From Aegilops tauschii subsp. strangulata (Eukaryota; Streptophyta; Magnoliopsida; Poales; Poaceae): a DNA stretch of 64,000 nt. The number at the start of each line of letters is the position of its first letter. The first letter of the stretch is position 1. Position numbers and translations under genes: made by a program. Shown in pieces: positions 10,701 through 20,565 of the stretch. The notes beneath the pieces are model-generated. The model saw only the letters and a program-made list of their open reading frames with translations, was not told where the DNA came from and ran no database searches. The stretch covers positions 501,610,601-501,674,600 of the forward strand of contig NC_053035.3 of NCBI RefSeq assembly GCF_002575655.3, written 5' to 3'.

Positions 10701-11902
10701 TCAATTTGCGGCCTTCACTTCAGTGATGGTTTCCCCTGAGGTCAACTCTTCGGTCTTCATGCTGCTGAGAGTAACGAAGGAAAGAGCAAACACCACGAAG
10801 ACGGCCGTCTTGGAAGTTAACTCTATCACACCCAGAGCTCTTAATCCATACATCTTAAGGCGCCTGCGGGTAGAGAGAGGTATTATGGAGGACAAGTGAG
10901 GTTATAGATAAACTCATGTCAGACAAATAGGAAATTGATGAAGAAATGGATCCAAGTGTATATATCCTACTCATAGCCGGTCCGTGGCGCAGAAAGAGCA
11001 GAAAGATGCTTCTCGCCAGTAGGATCCCCCGCCTTAACTAAGGCATCATTGAACTCCTTCAGCTTAAGCTCCGCATAAGAAAGCGCGTCATACAGCGCCT
11101 CCTTCCGCTGGATCTCTTGCGCTTGCTGGATTCATGAACACAGATAATAATCAATCAATGTTGTTACTTTGTAGTATCATCAATCATTAAGAGTAAGTGC
11201 GATTGTGATTGGTAAATAATACTACCTTCGTCCCATAATATAAGAGCGTTTTTGCCACTTTGACTAGTGTCAAAAATGCTCTTATATTATGAGACGGAGG
11301 GAGTAATAATTAAGAAGGATGGACACTGTCGTGCCTGCCAGTTAAGCGAGGTTGGATGCGTGCAGAAAGCAAAGCACCATGCATGTGTAGCGAACCAATA
11401 ACAGAGCCTCGATCCGCGTTTTTCACACAAACATCACGGAGGGGCGGAGGGCGTAAACAATACCAGCAAGTGCAGGAAGCAGAAGTACATGTTGCAGTTA
11501 ATAAATTGATAAAGGGATGAGCTGCTCAGATCAGCCAGGACAATAATGTTGGCAGATGATATGATTTGCAAGCGGCAGTAGGTTGAGGTCAGGATAAACA
11601 AGTATGAGGATGATAAGCAAGTGATTTTGCTCTTGTTTCTTCTAGTTAGTAGTACAAGAAGATAGAGATGATTTGTGCTGTTTGTATTGTTGCACAGAAG
11701 AATTCGATCATCGCTGGCTGCAGTGGTGAGATGATTTGCGAGAAGAAGAAGAAAGAAATGTCGATTTTGGTTAAGATATCTCGGTGGTAAGGTGGCGGGA
11801 GCGCATGAGCCTGCTTGGCACGAGCCGGCGTCGCTCCTCCGCCTGCGCTCGCTGGAGCAGGGAGCCACCGAGCCTCCTCGCCGCGCATCGAACCGCCGAC
11901 AT
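10701..11902 (-). CDS. Gene A: small putative mitochondrial protein, three exons, first splice donor defective
   Basis: Exons on the minus strand are 11902-11780, 11125-10971 and 10863-10701, joined in phases 0 and 2, the same as gene B. The 146-residue product starts MSAVRCAARRLGG and runs through SRLMRSRHLTTE. This segment has many Arg and no early acidic residue, as expected of a mitochondrial presequence. Exon 2 is a charged, helix-like segment (EIQRKEALYDALSYAELK). Exon 3 carries a hydrophobic segment (TAVFVVFALSFVTL) and a polar tail. I do not recognise the family function. Exons 2 and 3 have good splice sites (GA|GTAGGA donor, CCCGCAG acceptor). Exon 1 is followed by ATATCTTAA where GTATCT would be a donor, and a stop follows four codons later. 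The copy may therefore be a pseudogene or use another first exon. Confidence 0.6.
11222..11303. mobile_element. Stowaway MITE in intron 1 of gene A
   Basis: An 82-base element has inverted ends (CTACCTTCGTCCC... and ...GAGACGGAGGGAG) and a TA dinucleotide on each side (11220-11221, 11304-11305). The inner inverted copies ATAATATAAGAGC and GCTCTTATATTAT extend the hairpin. The matching place in gene B intron 1 (near 14485) lacks it and reads straight through GATTGGTAA...AATAATTAAGAAG, which is an empty site. Confidence 0.9.
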
Positions 11903-13013
11903 CGTCTCCGGCCTGCCAACAATTGCTCCGGGATTAGGATAAAAAGAAGTCCGTCACGGATCGCCACCGCCGGCCGGCCGGACCGTCGCGGCACCCCAGC
12001 CCCCCACCCCCATACACACACCATCGATCGGGTTGCAGCCGAGGAGAATGCGGCAGGTGTTGGTGAGCGTACCTTGGGGATCTGGGCGCTCCTTCTTCCT
12101 CGCGCGGCTAGGGTTCCTCCTTCGCCTCCGCCTCCGCCGAGAAGAATGGAGGGGGAAGTGGGTGGGGTGTTTTTCCTTGCGCTCGTTCTGTCTGGAAAGA
12201 TGCGGTGCGCCAGGCCCGGCCAACTATGCGCTTGTTCTAATTTTTCTTTTCACAAAAGAGGCCCGGTTCTTTCTTTCATTTTTTCCCTTTGGCAGAAGCA
12301 GGGGTTATCTTGAGGGAGAGAATTCTTCTCCATTGCACTCTAGGGCACATCGTGCACACTAGAAGCATACGCGCGCTTTGCTGCGCCATCTACTTTTCTG
12401 TCGTTTATTGGTTTGCTTGTTAATTCACATATAGATTCTTTGTTGCTCTATTTGTCGGACATGCGGGCATTGTTGTTCATTTTATGGGCATGCTGTGTTC
12501 TTTTAGACCTTGCACGATGAGATAAAATCCTGAAAGAATCCGCTACTTTTTCGGCCTCAAGCGAGCGAGAATGAATTTTAATCAGGTTGACAAAGAAAGG
12601 ATGAAAGAGGGAGATGGAGGAGGGAGCGGGAGTTGTGATACAGATCTTGTGGACCATGGCGTGTTGAAGAAGGCGAGCAAGTCCTGAAGACAGGGTCATC
12701 CCTGTTGAGTGCCGGTGCTAGCCATGTCGGCCTACCTCACCGCTTGCTCTTCCAAAGCCCCGCGCGTCGCCGTCTCTGGACGTTGATTTTCGCCACGAGA
12801 GAAGGGGAGAACGATGGAGAGATGGGCGGGGCATGCGGCGTGATGCTGGACTGGCAGTGCCGATGCAACCGTGCGGTGCTGAGGAGGCGGTGATGGGTCG
12901 GGCTGGCGGCGCCCATGCGGTGTTCTATCACTTTGACATGCGTGGATAGTCAGTCGATCACTAATTTCCCTTATACAAAATGTACATGAGCAACAAGTAG
13001 GAGTGAGGATGTC
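11903..13013. other. GC-rich upstream region of gene A; no second gene recognised
   Basis: Bases 11903-12360 are GC-rich and are probably the 5' untranslated region and promoter of gene A. Long overlapping open frames on both strands there are low-complexity Arg/Pro/Ser reads and look like composition artefacts. From 12360 to 13013 there is a moderately GC-rich stretch (12640-12930) without recognisable domains or repeat ends. Confidence 0.4.
12108..12115 (-). promoter_or_regulatory. telo-box-like motif upstream of gene A
   Basis: The minus strand reads AACCCTAG about 206 bases upstream of the gene A start codon. A matching motif lies 170 bases upstream of gene B. The core AAACCCTA is known from plant promoters of housekeeping genes; use here is inferred. 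Confidence 0.35.
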
Positions 13014-13352
13014 CTAAACTCATGGGCATATGAACACGCTTTGTAAATATGCATTTTATATGTGTTTTACAATGTTAAAAATTCTGAAACAAAATTTCAT
13101 GCATATATTTTTGTAACATGTGTGCGCGCACAAAGTTTTGTAAAAAGTCTTATTTTTTTGCCTCTGCGAAAAGACAAATTTCAGTCCTAAATCACGGCAC
13201 ATTTTTTTCACAAGTCAAAAAAAGAGTTGTTTTTTCACGAAATTTTTTGCGCGGGAGTAGAATGTGAATATGTATGCGTGATTTTTCTTTCAGAATTTTT
13301 TGGTATTTACAAATGAGTTTTTTATAATGGGTTCATATATCCATGGGTTCAA
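13014..13352. mobile_element. MITE-like foldback element
   Basis: The left end CATGGGCATATGAAC and right end GTTCATATATCCATG are imperfect inverted copies. Inner inverted matches follow: TTTGTAAATAT with its partner near 13305, and AAAAATTCTGAAA with its partner near 13290. The element is about 340 bases, AT-rich and has no ORF. The superfamily is uncertain because no clear target-site duplication was found. Confidence 0.6.
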
Positions 13353-13956
13353 CCATATATTTATAAATGAGTTTTTGTATGCTGGCAATTTTCTTAGGTT
13401 TTGAATTTGGTCCTAATATGATGGATATTTAGATAGCAAAAATTACCGTAAATATTTTTAGCAATCATTTGTTTCTTACGGTGCTTTCATAGTTCCCTAA
13501 AAAACAGTGGTGCGTAACCTTTCTTCTTTTGAAGATGGCCTCCACGCACCACGCTGTAACTTTACATCCTTAGTTTTTTTTTGTTTTTTTTTTGACAATC
13601 CATGCTTGTAGTAATTTGACGTTTCAAGACTTTTTCTTTCCTTTTGGTGGTTACGGCGTGCGTGACTCCTTCCGTAATCTAAACTCGCATACGTGTCCTG
13701 AATATTGCCTTGCACGCCGCCTTGTTTCCTACGGTTTGCAGGCACATGGTTTGGCTGGGGTGAAAAATAATAATTCTTCACCCTGGGGCAAAAGCGTTTT
13801 TGGTACTAATAACCCAGGGTTTCATGCATGCAATCTATACTTGGTCACACAATACCATAAAGATAGCAATAGTGCTAGCTAGCCAAACTGCAGATGTCAT
13901 AATTAAACAGAAAACAAGTTGGGGGCATCTTTGGTTCTGATTTTTCGATCTTGTCT
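13353..13956. other. intergenic, 3' flank of gene B
   Basis: Nothing was recognised from 13353 to about 13850 apart from T-rich runs near 13565-13600. From about 13860 the sequence matches the 3' flank of gene A and is probably the 3' untranslated region of gene B. Confidence 0.4.
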
Positions 13957-14832
13957 TCACTGGCTTCCCTCGTCAATGGTCTGGTCTTTTACCCCCTTGT
14001 CGGTGGTGATGCCATATGCCAAAGCAGTAATACCAATGTAGAATGCCGTCCTGGCAATTCCTTCGAGCACACTGTTAACCCTTGTAGCAAACCGCTCCCT
14101 CTGCCTGCAGGTCAAAAGAGATAATATTAACTCCTATCAAACAAACAGGAAACTAGGGAAGAAACAGATCAAGTGATTTTGTATCTGCCTGCATCTTGTT
14201 TGATCCTCTGATATTGTACGTACCAGAGAATGTCATCTACTTCTGGAACGAGTTGTCGTCGAAAATGGGGAATTAGTTTGAGTAGCTGCATGTCATGCTC
14301 ATCAATAGCCTCGGGATTCGTCTTCGCCTTCGGTAACAAATCATACAACTCTGCTTTCTTCTGCTCCACCCTATATAGCCCGTCGTTGATCTTGCGCGGC
14401 TGCTTGATTCATACAGAGGTAATAATCCATATACTTACTAGTTTGTATCATCTTTATTAAGTAAGCACTGGTTGTGATTGGTAATAAATAATTAAGAAGA
14501 ATACTGTTCTGTCTGTCAATTAAGTGAGTTCGATATGTATGCATGCATAGGGTGCAGGTGTAGCAACTAGTCACATAATTATACTTGGCCAATATATATT
14601 ACTACTAGTATATGCTTGGCTCGGTCGCCATCAATGGATATCTAAAAAAGAGAAGGGCCTTTGCCCTTGTTCAATGGATTGCTTGAAATATGTTCAATGG
14701 ATTACCTAAAATCATGATGTAAAAGATTTCGTAAGTTACCCCATGGGTGTGAAAAAGTCGGCTTCGGGAGAAGAGCTGGCGTCGCTCCTCAGCCATGAGC
14801 CTCCTCACCACGTGTCGAAGCGCCGCCGCCAT
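13957..14832 (-). CDS. Gene B: small putative mitochondrial protein, three exons, intact
   Basis: Exons on the minus strand are 14832-14740, 14399-14224 and 14104-13957, joined in phases 0 and 2 (417 bases, 138 residues). All sites are canonical: donors G|GTAACT and G|GTACGT, acceptors AAGCAG and CTGCAG. The start has a strong context (CCATGGCG). Residues 1-31 (MAAALRHVVRRLM...SRSRLFHTHG) are rich in Arg and resemble a mitochondrial presequence. Exon 2 gives a charged segment (RVEQKKAELYDLL, then PEAIDEHDMQLLKL). Exon 3 begins WQRERFATRVNSV, contains one hydrophobic stretch (TAFYIGITALAYGI) and ends EGSQ. The gene is a tandem paralogue of gene A 3 kb away. The function is not recognised; an inner-membrane or matrix location is an inference from the sequence. 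Confidence 0.75.
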
Positions 14833-14916
14833 GGATCGATCAATACTACTTGGGGAGAAAGCCTTGTGTTTATTTCTTCAACTCACGGTTTACAAGTTAC
14901 AGGGTGCATAGGTAGG

Positions 14917-14925
14917 TATATATAA
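14917..14925 (-). promoter_or_regulatory. TATA box of gene B
   Basis: The minus strand reads CTTATATATACC about 85-93 bases upstream of the gene B start codon. That leaves a 5' untranslated region of about 55 bases, a normal spacing for a plant gene. Confidence 0.6.
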
Positions 14926-15000
14926 GATGCCAATACTACTACTCGGAGAAGGCTAGGAAACTAACACGATCTGGAAATTTTCCTTAGGTGGCTAGCCGGG

Positions 15001-15008
15001 CTAGGGTT
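15001..15008 (-). promoter_or_regulatory. telo-box-like motif upstream of gene B
   Basis: The minus strand reads AACCCTAG about 170 bases upstream of the gene B start. The surrounding GGCTAGGGTT on the plus strand is also present upstream of gene A (12106-12115). Confidence 0.35.
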
Positions 15009-15263
15009 ATTCTCCGTTTCCTTCTCCTCGCTACACCAACTCCAAACACAACACGATCGAGATCGACGCGGACACGTACCTACATACGTACGTTCGAACG
15101 TTTTCCTTTTTTTTTCTTGATTGATAGACAAAAAAGAAGTTGGGTTTTCCTTTCCAATCGATGCAAAGAGGGGACCCCCTTTCAGGCCGGCCCATATGAT
15201 GATGTATTTTTAGGGAAGCCATCAGTTTTTTGGAACCTTCTGTAAGTTTCCACGTCTGTTTTA

Positions 15264-15501
15264 GAGGCAAATACACCAATGGTACAACAAGTTGCACTTG
15301 ATGACCACTTTGGTGCTTGAAGTTGAAAAATACACAAAACTGGTGCATAAACTTGTGTTTTGGTGCACGTACAGTTCAAAACCCAGATGCGGTCTTGTAC
15401 GACGCCAGCTGGGCGTGACAGCGTGGCGCAGTCCCGCTTGTCAGTGGCTGGAAGACATTATGCGGGATGAAGCGTGCATTGTTTGCAGATACCCCCCTCC
15501 T
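15264..15501 (+). repeat. MULE left terminal inverted repeat
   Basis: It starts GAGGCAAATACACCA and ends at CCCCCCTCCT. The inverted copy is at 21567-21804. Confidence 0.95.
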
Positions 15502-15518
15502 TTTATGTGGATTATCAC

Positions 15519-16032
15519 ATGTCCCCGAAGCACGTTATGACCCCAGTTCCCAAACCCACGTTCCCGAATCACGGCGGCGGCGGCGAGGCTTTTCAGGCCG
15601 CCGGCGGCGAGGCGTTTCAGGCCGGCGGCGGTGCTGGTTTTTTCAGGCCAGCGGCTGTGCGGGTCTTCAGGCCGACGATGGCTGGACGAAGGCGGCGGCC
15701 GCCATGGCTGTTATGTCTGGGCGCCGGCAACGAACGGAAGATGGGCGGCGGGGCCAACCCAAGGTCGACGAATGGAAGATGGGCGGCGATCACATCATCA
15801 CAGGTGTTGAATCTCTCCCCCCATCTCTCTGTCTCAGTAGGGTAGTACACTGAAAGGGGATTTTTTTTTCGATGTTCAGGATGTGGTGGTCCCCAAGTTC
15901 GATTTTGGGGTGCCCAGGAACCAGTTTGATGCTGAGAAAGTTGCCCAGGAACCAGTTCGATTTTGGGCTGCCCAGGCACAAAATGCAGAAGAAGATAATG
16001 TCAAGGATGAACAAGGAGAGACTGGACTGTAG
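15519..16032 (+). CDS. candidate second MULE gene, two exons, unknown function
   Basis: Exon 1 (15519-15803) and exon 2 (15880-16032) join in frame across a 76-base intron with donor CAG|GTGTTG and a T-rich acceptor ending TTCAG. The 145-residue product starts MSPKHVMTPVPKP just inside the left inverted repeat. It has Gly/Ala/Phe repeats (GGEAFQAAGGEAFQ), an Arg-rich stretch (MAGRRRRPP) and an acidic, Gln-rich tail with two related segments (VPKFDFGVPRNQF and QEPVRFWAAQAQN). It is convergent with the transposase gene, as mudrB is with mudrA in maize, but no similarity to MURB is claimed. It could instead be a captured host fragment or chance coding in GC-rich DNA. Confidence 0.35.
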
Positions 16033-16870
16033 GATAGGATGATTCTGTATTCTGTTTTCAAGATTTTTGGCCTGTGATTGGAAGTGATTGGAAGTGTAAT
16101 GGATGGAGTAATTGATGCATGTACTGAATGTATTATTTTTCAGCATTTTGAATGGAAACGTTGCTTTTGAGGTGCAAAATTCAGTAATATGCCTCTATTT
16201 TGCTTCAGCTGAGATTTGCACAAGTATAATAGGAAAGGGAACGATTACATTTAACATGATATAAGATGTATACAGTGGATCATTAAAAGTAGAATAGGCC
16301 TCTCATACTGGAGCAACGATCATGAGAGTACATACTAACTAGACAGCAAAACGTGTGATACTAAGGCCGCGTTCGGATTCCCTCCGCTCCGCATGATTAA
16401 GGCCATAATTTGTGGAGTTGGTTAAAGCTCCGCGGAGGACTGCCGAACGCGGCCTAAGATGCACATGAAACAGACAATATGTATATTTTGTCAGCCAAAT
16501 AGCCATGATGTATATTGATGTTTGCAGGCACAACAAGATGCATTTACTGTTTTCAAAATGCTTTAACAGCACAAGGACGAACTATGAACAACACAGCAAG
16601 ATGCATATACTATTTGCTGGCACAGCAAGATGAATATACTGCTGGTAAAATGCATAAAAAGGCAAACGGCAAGTGCTTATCACAGCAAAATTACCACTGC
16701 AGCACCATCTTAACACGATCACAGTACATATCACTTCAAATTAAGTTCAGTACATATACTTGTAAACGAAAGGCTTCAGGCCAAGTTCAGTACATGCAAA
16801 AGATAACTAATGGGTTCAGACCAAGTTCAGGCCAATTTCATTCATGAATTTCATGTTTTGAATTTGTGCA
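16033..16870. other. MULE spacer between convergent genes
   Basis: Apart from the Tourist-like MITE, only AT-rich sequence was seen. Bases 16540-16660 hold repeated CAGCAAGATG- and CAGCACAA-like motifs, and 16740-16830 repeat the phrase CAAGTTCAGTACAT or CCAAGTTCAGG. It presumably contains the 3' ends of both transcripts. Confidence 0.5.
16365..16454. mobile_element. Tourist-like MITE inside the MULE
   Basis: The 90-base element has inverted ends GGCCGCGTTCGG and CCGAACGCGGCC and a TAA duplication on both sides (16362-16364, 16455-16457). A TAA target duplication is typical of PIF/Harbinger (Tourist) elements. It lies between the two convergent MULE genes. Confidence 0.8.
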
Positions 16871-19800
16871 TCACTGGGATAGGAAATCATGAGGCCATTC
16901 ATCATCAGGTGCATTCTGAGTGATCAGAACTTCTTCCTCGGCCAGCATGAAATTTGCTGCTTCAGTCCAAGTTCTACTAGATCCATCATCTCCAAAACGG
17001 AGGTTGTAGAAGCCAGGAGCTGCAGCTCTTGCTCCTCTAGCCACATTTGCTCCTGTAGCATTGTGGCCTCCTCCTCCTCTTGCAACATTCCCTCCTCCTC
17101 TAGCATTGTGGCCTCCACCTCCTCTTGCAATATTCCCTCCTCTAGCATTGTGCCCTCCTCCTCTTGCATTGTGGCCTCCACCTGCGCTTGTATTGTGCCC
17201 TCCGCCTCCAGCAACATTTGATGCTCCTCCTCTTGCATTGTGCCCTCCACCTCTTGCAACATTTGATGCTCCTCCTCCTCTTGCATTGTGCCCAGATGCA
17301 GCATTTCCACCTCTTGCTCCAGATGCAGCAGTTCCACCTCTTCTGATCCTGCCCCTTGTCATTGCTGTGGTCACTCTGGGAGGAGGAACTTCTTCTCTAG
17401 CATTTGCTATGAAATTTGACTCTGGTAGAGGACCAAAGTCTCTAACACGTGGATATACAAACCTCTCCTAAAGGCACATACAACAGACATGTTAGTGCAT
17501 ATTACACACTAAAAGAAAGTAGCAGCAAATAAGTCAGTACCTGCTCCTGCATCATGAAAACCATAGAGTCAGGAGTTTGTGTTGGATCAAGAAATGGCCT
17601 CACAGTATGTGGCATTATGTTCTGCAAAGGTTAGGTACCAATATTAGATATGTAATCCAATGAAGTAAATTGAAAGAACAAGATAAAAAAATGCATTACA
17701 GCAACAATGCCAGGGTCATCAAAATCTTCCTCTACTTGTTTTGCTACCTGCTCATTTTGAATGTCATTAACATGCTTGTGGTGACCTTTCTTGTTATGAT
17801 TAGGTGCTTTACATATAGAGCAGTGCATGGTAGACCCTGCCTTGGTAAGCTTTATCCCCCCATTCTTGTCTTTCTTCTCTTCTGGATCTTTCTTTCTTGT
17901 TTTTTTGGGCCTTCCCATCACTTTAGTGTACAGTGGTGGGTACACGTCAATTCCATGCATTTTTTCCCAGTGACCTTTGTCCCTCAGTGGCATTATGTTG
18001 TACGCATAGGCCTTCTTGTAGCTCTCAACAGTATAGTATGGATGCACCAAGCTTTCAGGCTCAATTCTTTCATGCCTAGCACATGCAAGAACATGATGAC
18101 ATGGTATTCCAGACAACTCCCATCTTTTACAGTCACAACTGTTCATGTTGAGATCCACCAAGTATGTGCTGTTAAAGGATTTTACTTGGAAAACCCCTTT
18201 ACCAGCTTCTTGGACCATACAATTAGCTGCCCACTCGACAAACTTGTCCAACTTCTTCTGGATCTTTGGACAAAGTCTCCCTGTCCACTTGTCTGACTCT
18301 CTTTGCTTGCTAACAATTCTGTTGGTTAACTTGATGTGCATGTTGTCCAATGCTGACACAACTGGTAGTTCTCTTGCCTCAAGTATGTAACTGCAATTAA
18401 TTGGGAGTGGCAAACAAATAATTTAGTTGTACTGCAATGTGAATGATAGTTGCAAAAAATTTTGAATGTGAAGGAAGACAAGTGAGGAGCTAACCTGTTG
18501 AATACCTCTGACATGTTGTTAAGCAATATATCACACTTGGGGAATGGGTTAAAAAAGGCCTTTATCCATGTTCTCGGTGCCTGTTTCTCAACCCATTTGT
18601 ATGCAGCCTCACTATGTGACTTTATCTGGTCCATATTCTTCTGATATGCAATGTCATTGGTGGATCTTGCTATCGACCAAAGATCATTCTTCAACTGCTC
18701 ACCCTTATGCACTTTGTGGAAATTTTGGTATAGATGCCTAACACAAAATCTGTGTTCTGCATGTGGGAATACCTTCTGCACAGCATTTATTAGACCCTAG
18801 CAAGAAAACAAATTAAGTAAGAGCAATGTCTACATAAATGAAAGCAATGTCAAGAGAAATAGCAAGTAGTTACCTTTTGCTTGTCACTCATGATTGTGTA
18901 GGATGATGAGTTGCATATATTAAGATCACCCTTCAAAGATGCCAAGAACCATTCCCAACTGCTAGTACACCCTACTTCACACAAACCGAAGGCTATGGGG
19001 AATATACAATAGTTTGGGTCAATGCCTACAGCTGTCAACATGTTCCCCTTGTACCTGGTCTTTATATGACAACCATCCAAAAAAATGATGGGTCTACAAC
19101 CAGCAAGCCACCCTCTCTTACAAGCATCCAGTGACCAATAAAGAGTGGAGAAATGGTCTCTTGTCACTTTAGTTTTCTCATCGGTCAATTCCTTTGTGCA
19201 AAGGAAAAATGTACTGCCAGGGTTGCTTCTTCTAAGCTCTTGCCCATAATCCCACAACCACTTGTATTGGTCATCATCTTCACCCCTAATCTCACTAACC
19301 GCTGCCCTTCTTGCCCTTCCTAGCTTGCTTCTCTTTGGAATCATGTTGTACTCAGCCTGCACTTTATCTTAAAATTTCTTCAGAGACATTTTCTCATTGT
19401 CTCTAAACTCTTCTTTGAATTTTCTAGTGAGAAAAGGTGCAGTCAACACCTTCAGATCCCAAGCCTTGGTGCATGTGTGTACTCCATTAAACTTCTTTAT
19501 GATGATGCTATTTGTCCTGTTGTCCTTGCCTGCCTTAAATTGCCAAGAGCATCTTGGTTTGCACACTACAACTAATATAGTTGTGGTATTCCTTGTCTTC
19601 TTTAGCTTCACTCTGTTTCTAACACTGTAGGCACTTATTGCGAGTCTCAGTTCCTTCATGTCAGCAAAAACCATTCCAAGCCTGAAGGTGGGTGCATTCA
19701 AATCAGTAGCCGAGTTAAATGTTTTGAAATTGTACTTCAACTTCTCATTCTCTTCTTTGGATAGATCCAAGTGAGAGTCATCAAGTGCATCTTCTGGAAG

Positions 19801-20565
19801 TTTTGCTTCTATGTCAGGTATGAACTCCCTCTCTCTGTGATCATCCACATCCTTGTCCACATTCTCGTCAAACAAATCATCATCCCCCACATCTGGTTCG
19901 AAGTCACTGTCATGAAATTCCTCATCGGTTTCTTCTTCGATGCCTTCATCTTGTTGGTCTGTATCACTGCTCAGAGATCCTTCCTCAATTTCTTCATCAC
20001 CAGCACCAGCACCCGAGGAACTACAACCTTCACCAAATGAAACAAACCTCCTAGTTCGCTTTTCTCTATTCTGTTTTGCACTGTTAGCAAATTCTGTGAA
20101 AATCACCTCTTCTGTAAAGCTAACATTTTGTTTCCCCTTGCTGTCTTTGATTGGAGTGATAACCTTGGGCAATTCAGGAACTCCATAAGCCATGACATCA
20201 TCTCCAGTAAGTGTTTGTAGTGTACCACCATGGTCAATAATGAGGAGCAAATTTTTGTGCTCAATTGTTGCACCAATCATTAACAGTATGTCAGCATCAC
20301 ATGTAATCTGCTTCAGACCATCTGCTACTGACTTGCCAGGTTGACACCAATATATGTCATGCTTGGAAACACCTCTGTCATAGCTCAACTGCGTCAGGAA
20401 GTCATCAATCCACAGAATAGACCAAGTGTCACTATCACAATTGTCAAACCAATCCACTTCAAAGTCAAGATATGTCATATTGCTTCCACTACCACAAAAG
20501 AAACCCTTGTGGTGTATTTGGACAGTAAAAAGTCCATCAAAAGGCCCTACAAATTTAGTCAGCAC
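16871..20565 (-). pseudogene. MULE transposase (mudrA-like), five exons, one in-frame stop
   Basis: Exons are 20565-18874, 18796-18495, 18390-17700, 17621-17541 and 17467-16871, all with GT-AG borders and frames that connect. The order is a PB1-like N-terminal domain (GPFDGLFTVQIHHKGFFCGS), a long acidic linker, a MuDR DNA-binding domain (FADMKELRLAISAYSVRNR...CSWQFKAG), the MULE catalytic core ([13 protein letters not shown], then MSDKQK|GLINAV across intron 1, then NNMSEVFN), a SWIM zinc finger (CDCKRWELSGIPCHH) and a zinc knuckle (CSICKAPNHNKKGH). The tail is built from ARGGGHN-type repeats. The product would be about 1,119 residues. A TAA at 19371-19369 interrupts it in frame just after KMSLKKF; otherwise it looks complete. 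The true first exon may lie upstream, since GTAG|GGCC at 20550-20546 could be an acceptor. Confidence 0.85.
17040..17340 (-). repeat. coding minisatellite in the transposase tail
   Basis: Degenerate repeats of about 21-45 bases encode runs of ARGGGHNARGG and NVARGGGGHN. The plus strand shows recurring GCATTGTG and CCTCCTCCTCTTGCA units. Gly/Arg tails of this type often bind nucleic acid; here that is only an inference. Confidence 0.8.

Noticed and set aside
11770..11782. U12-type AT-AC intron at the gene A donor ATATCTTAA
   Set aside because: Only partly matches ATATCCTT, and the acceptor ends CAG; a mutated GT donor is simpler.
11434..12313. long overlapping ORFs up to 196 codons around the start of gene A
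   Set aside because: GC-rich first exon and promoter sequence keeps several frames open; the proteins are low-complexity and only the 11902-11780 frame joins the other exons.
13762..13788. small inverted repeat GGGTGAA...TTCACCC downstream of gene B
   Set aside because: Seven-base arms are too short to support a terminator or MITE call.
15292..15540. ORF MHLMTTLVLEVEKYT... in the left part of the MULE and again at 21558-21776
   Set aside because: Both copies are the terminal inverted repeats read inward; it is not a gene.
16889..17471. plus-strand ORFs rich in Pro/Leu/Cys or His/Leu opposite the transposase tail
   Set aside because: They are antisense reads of the ARGGGHN repeat.
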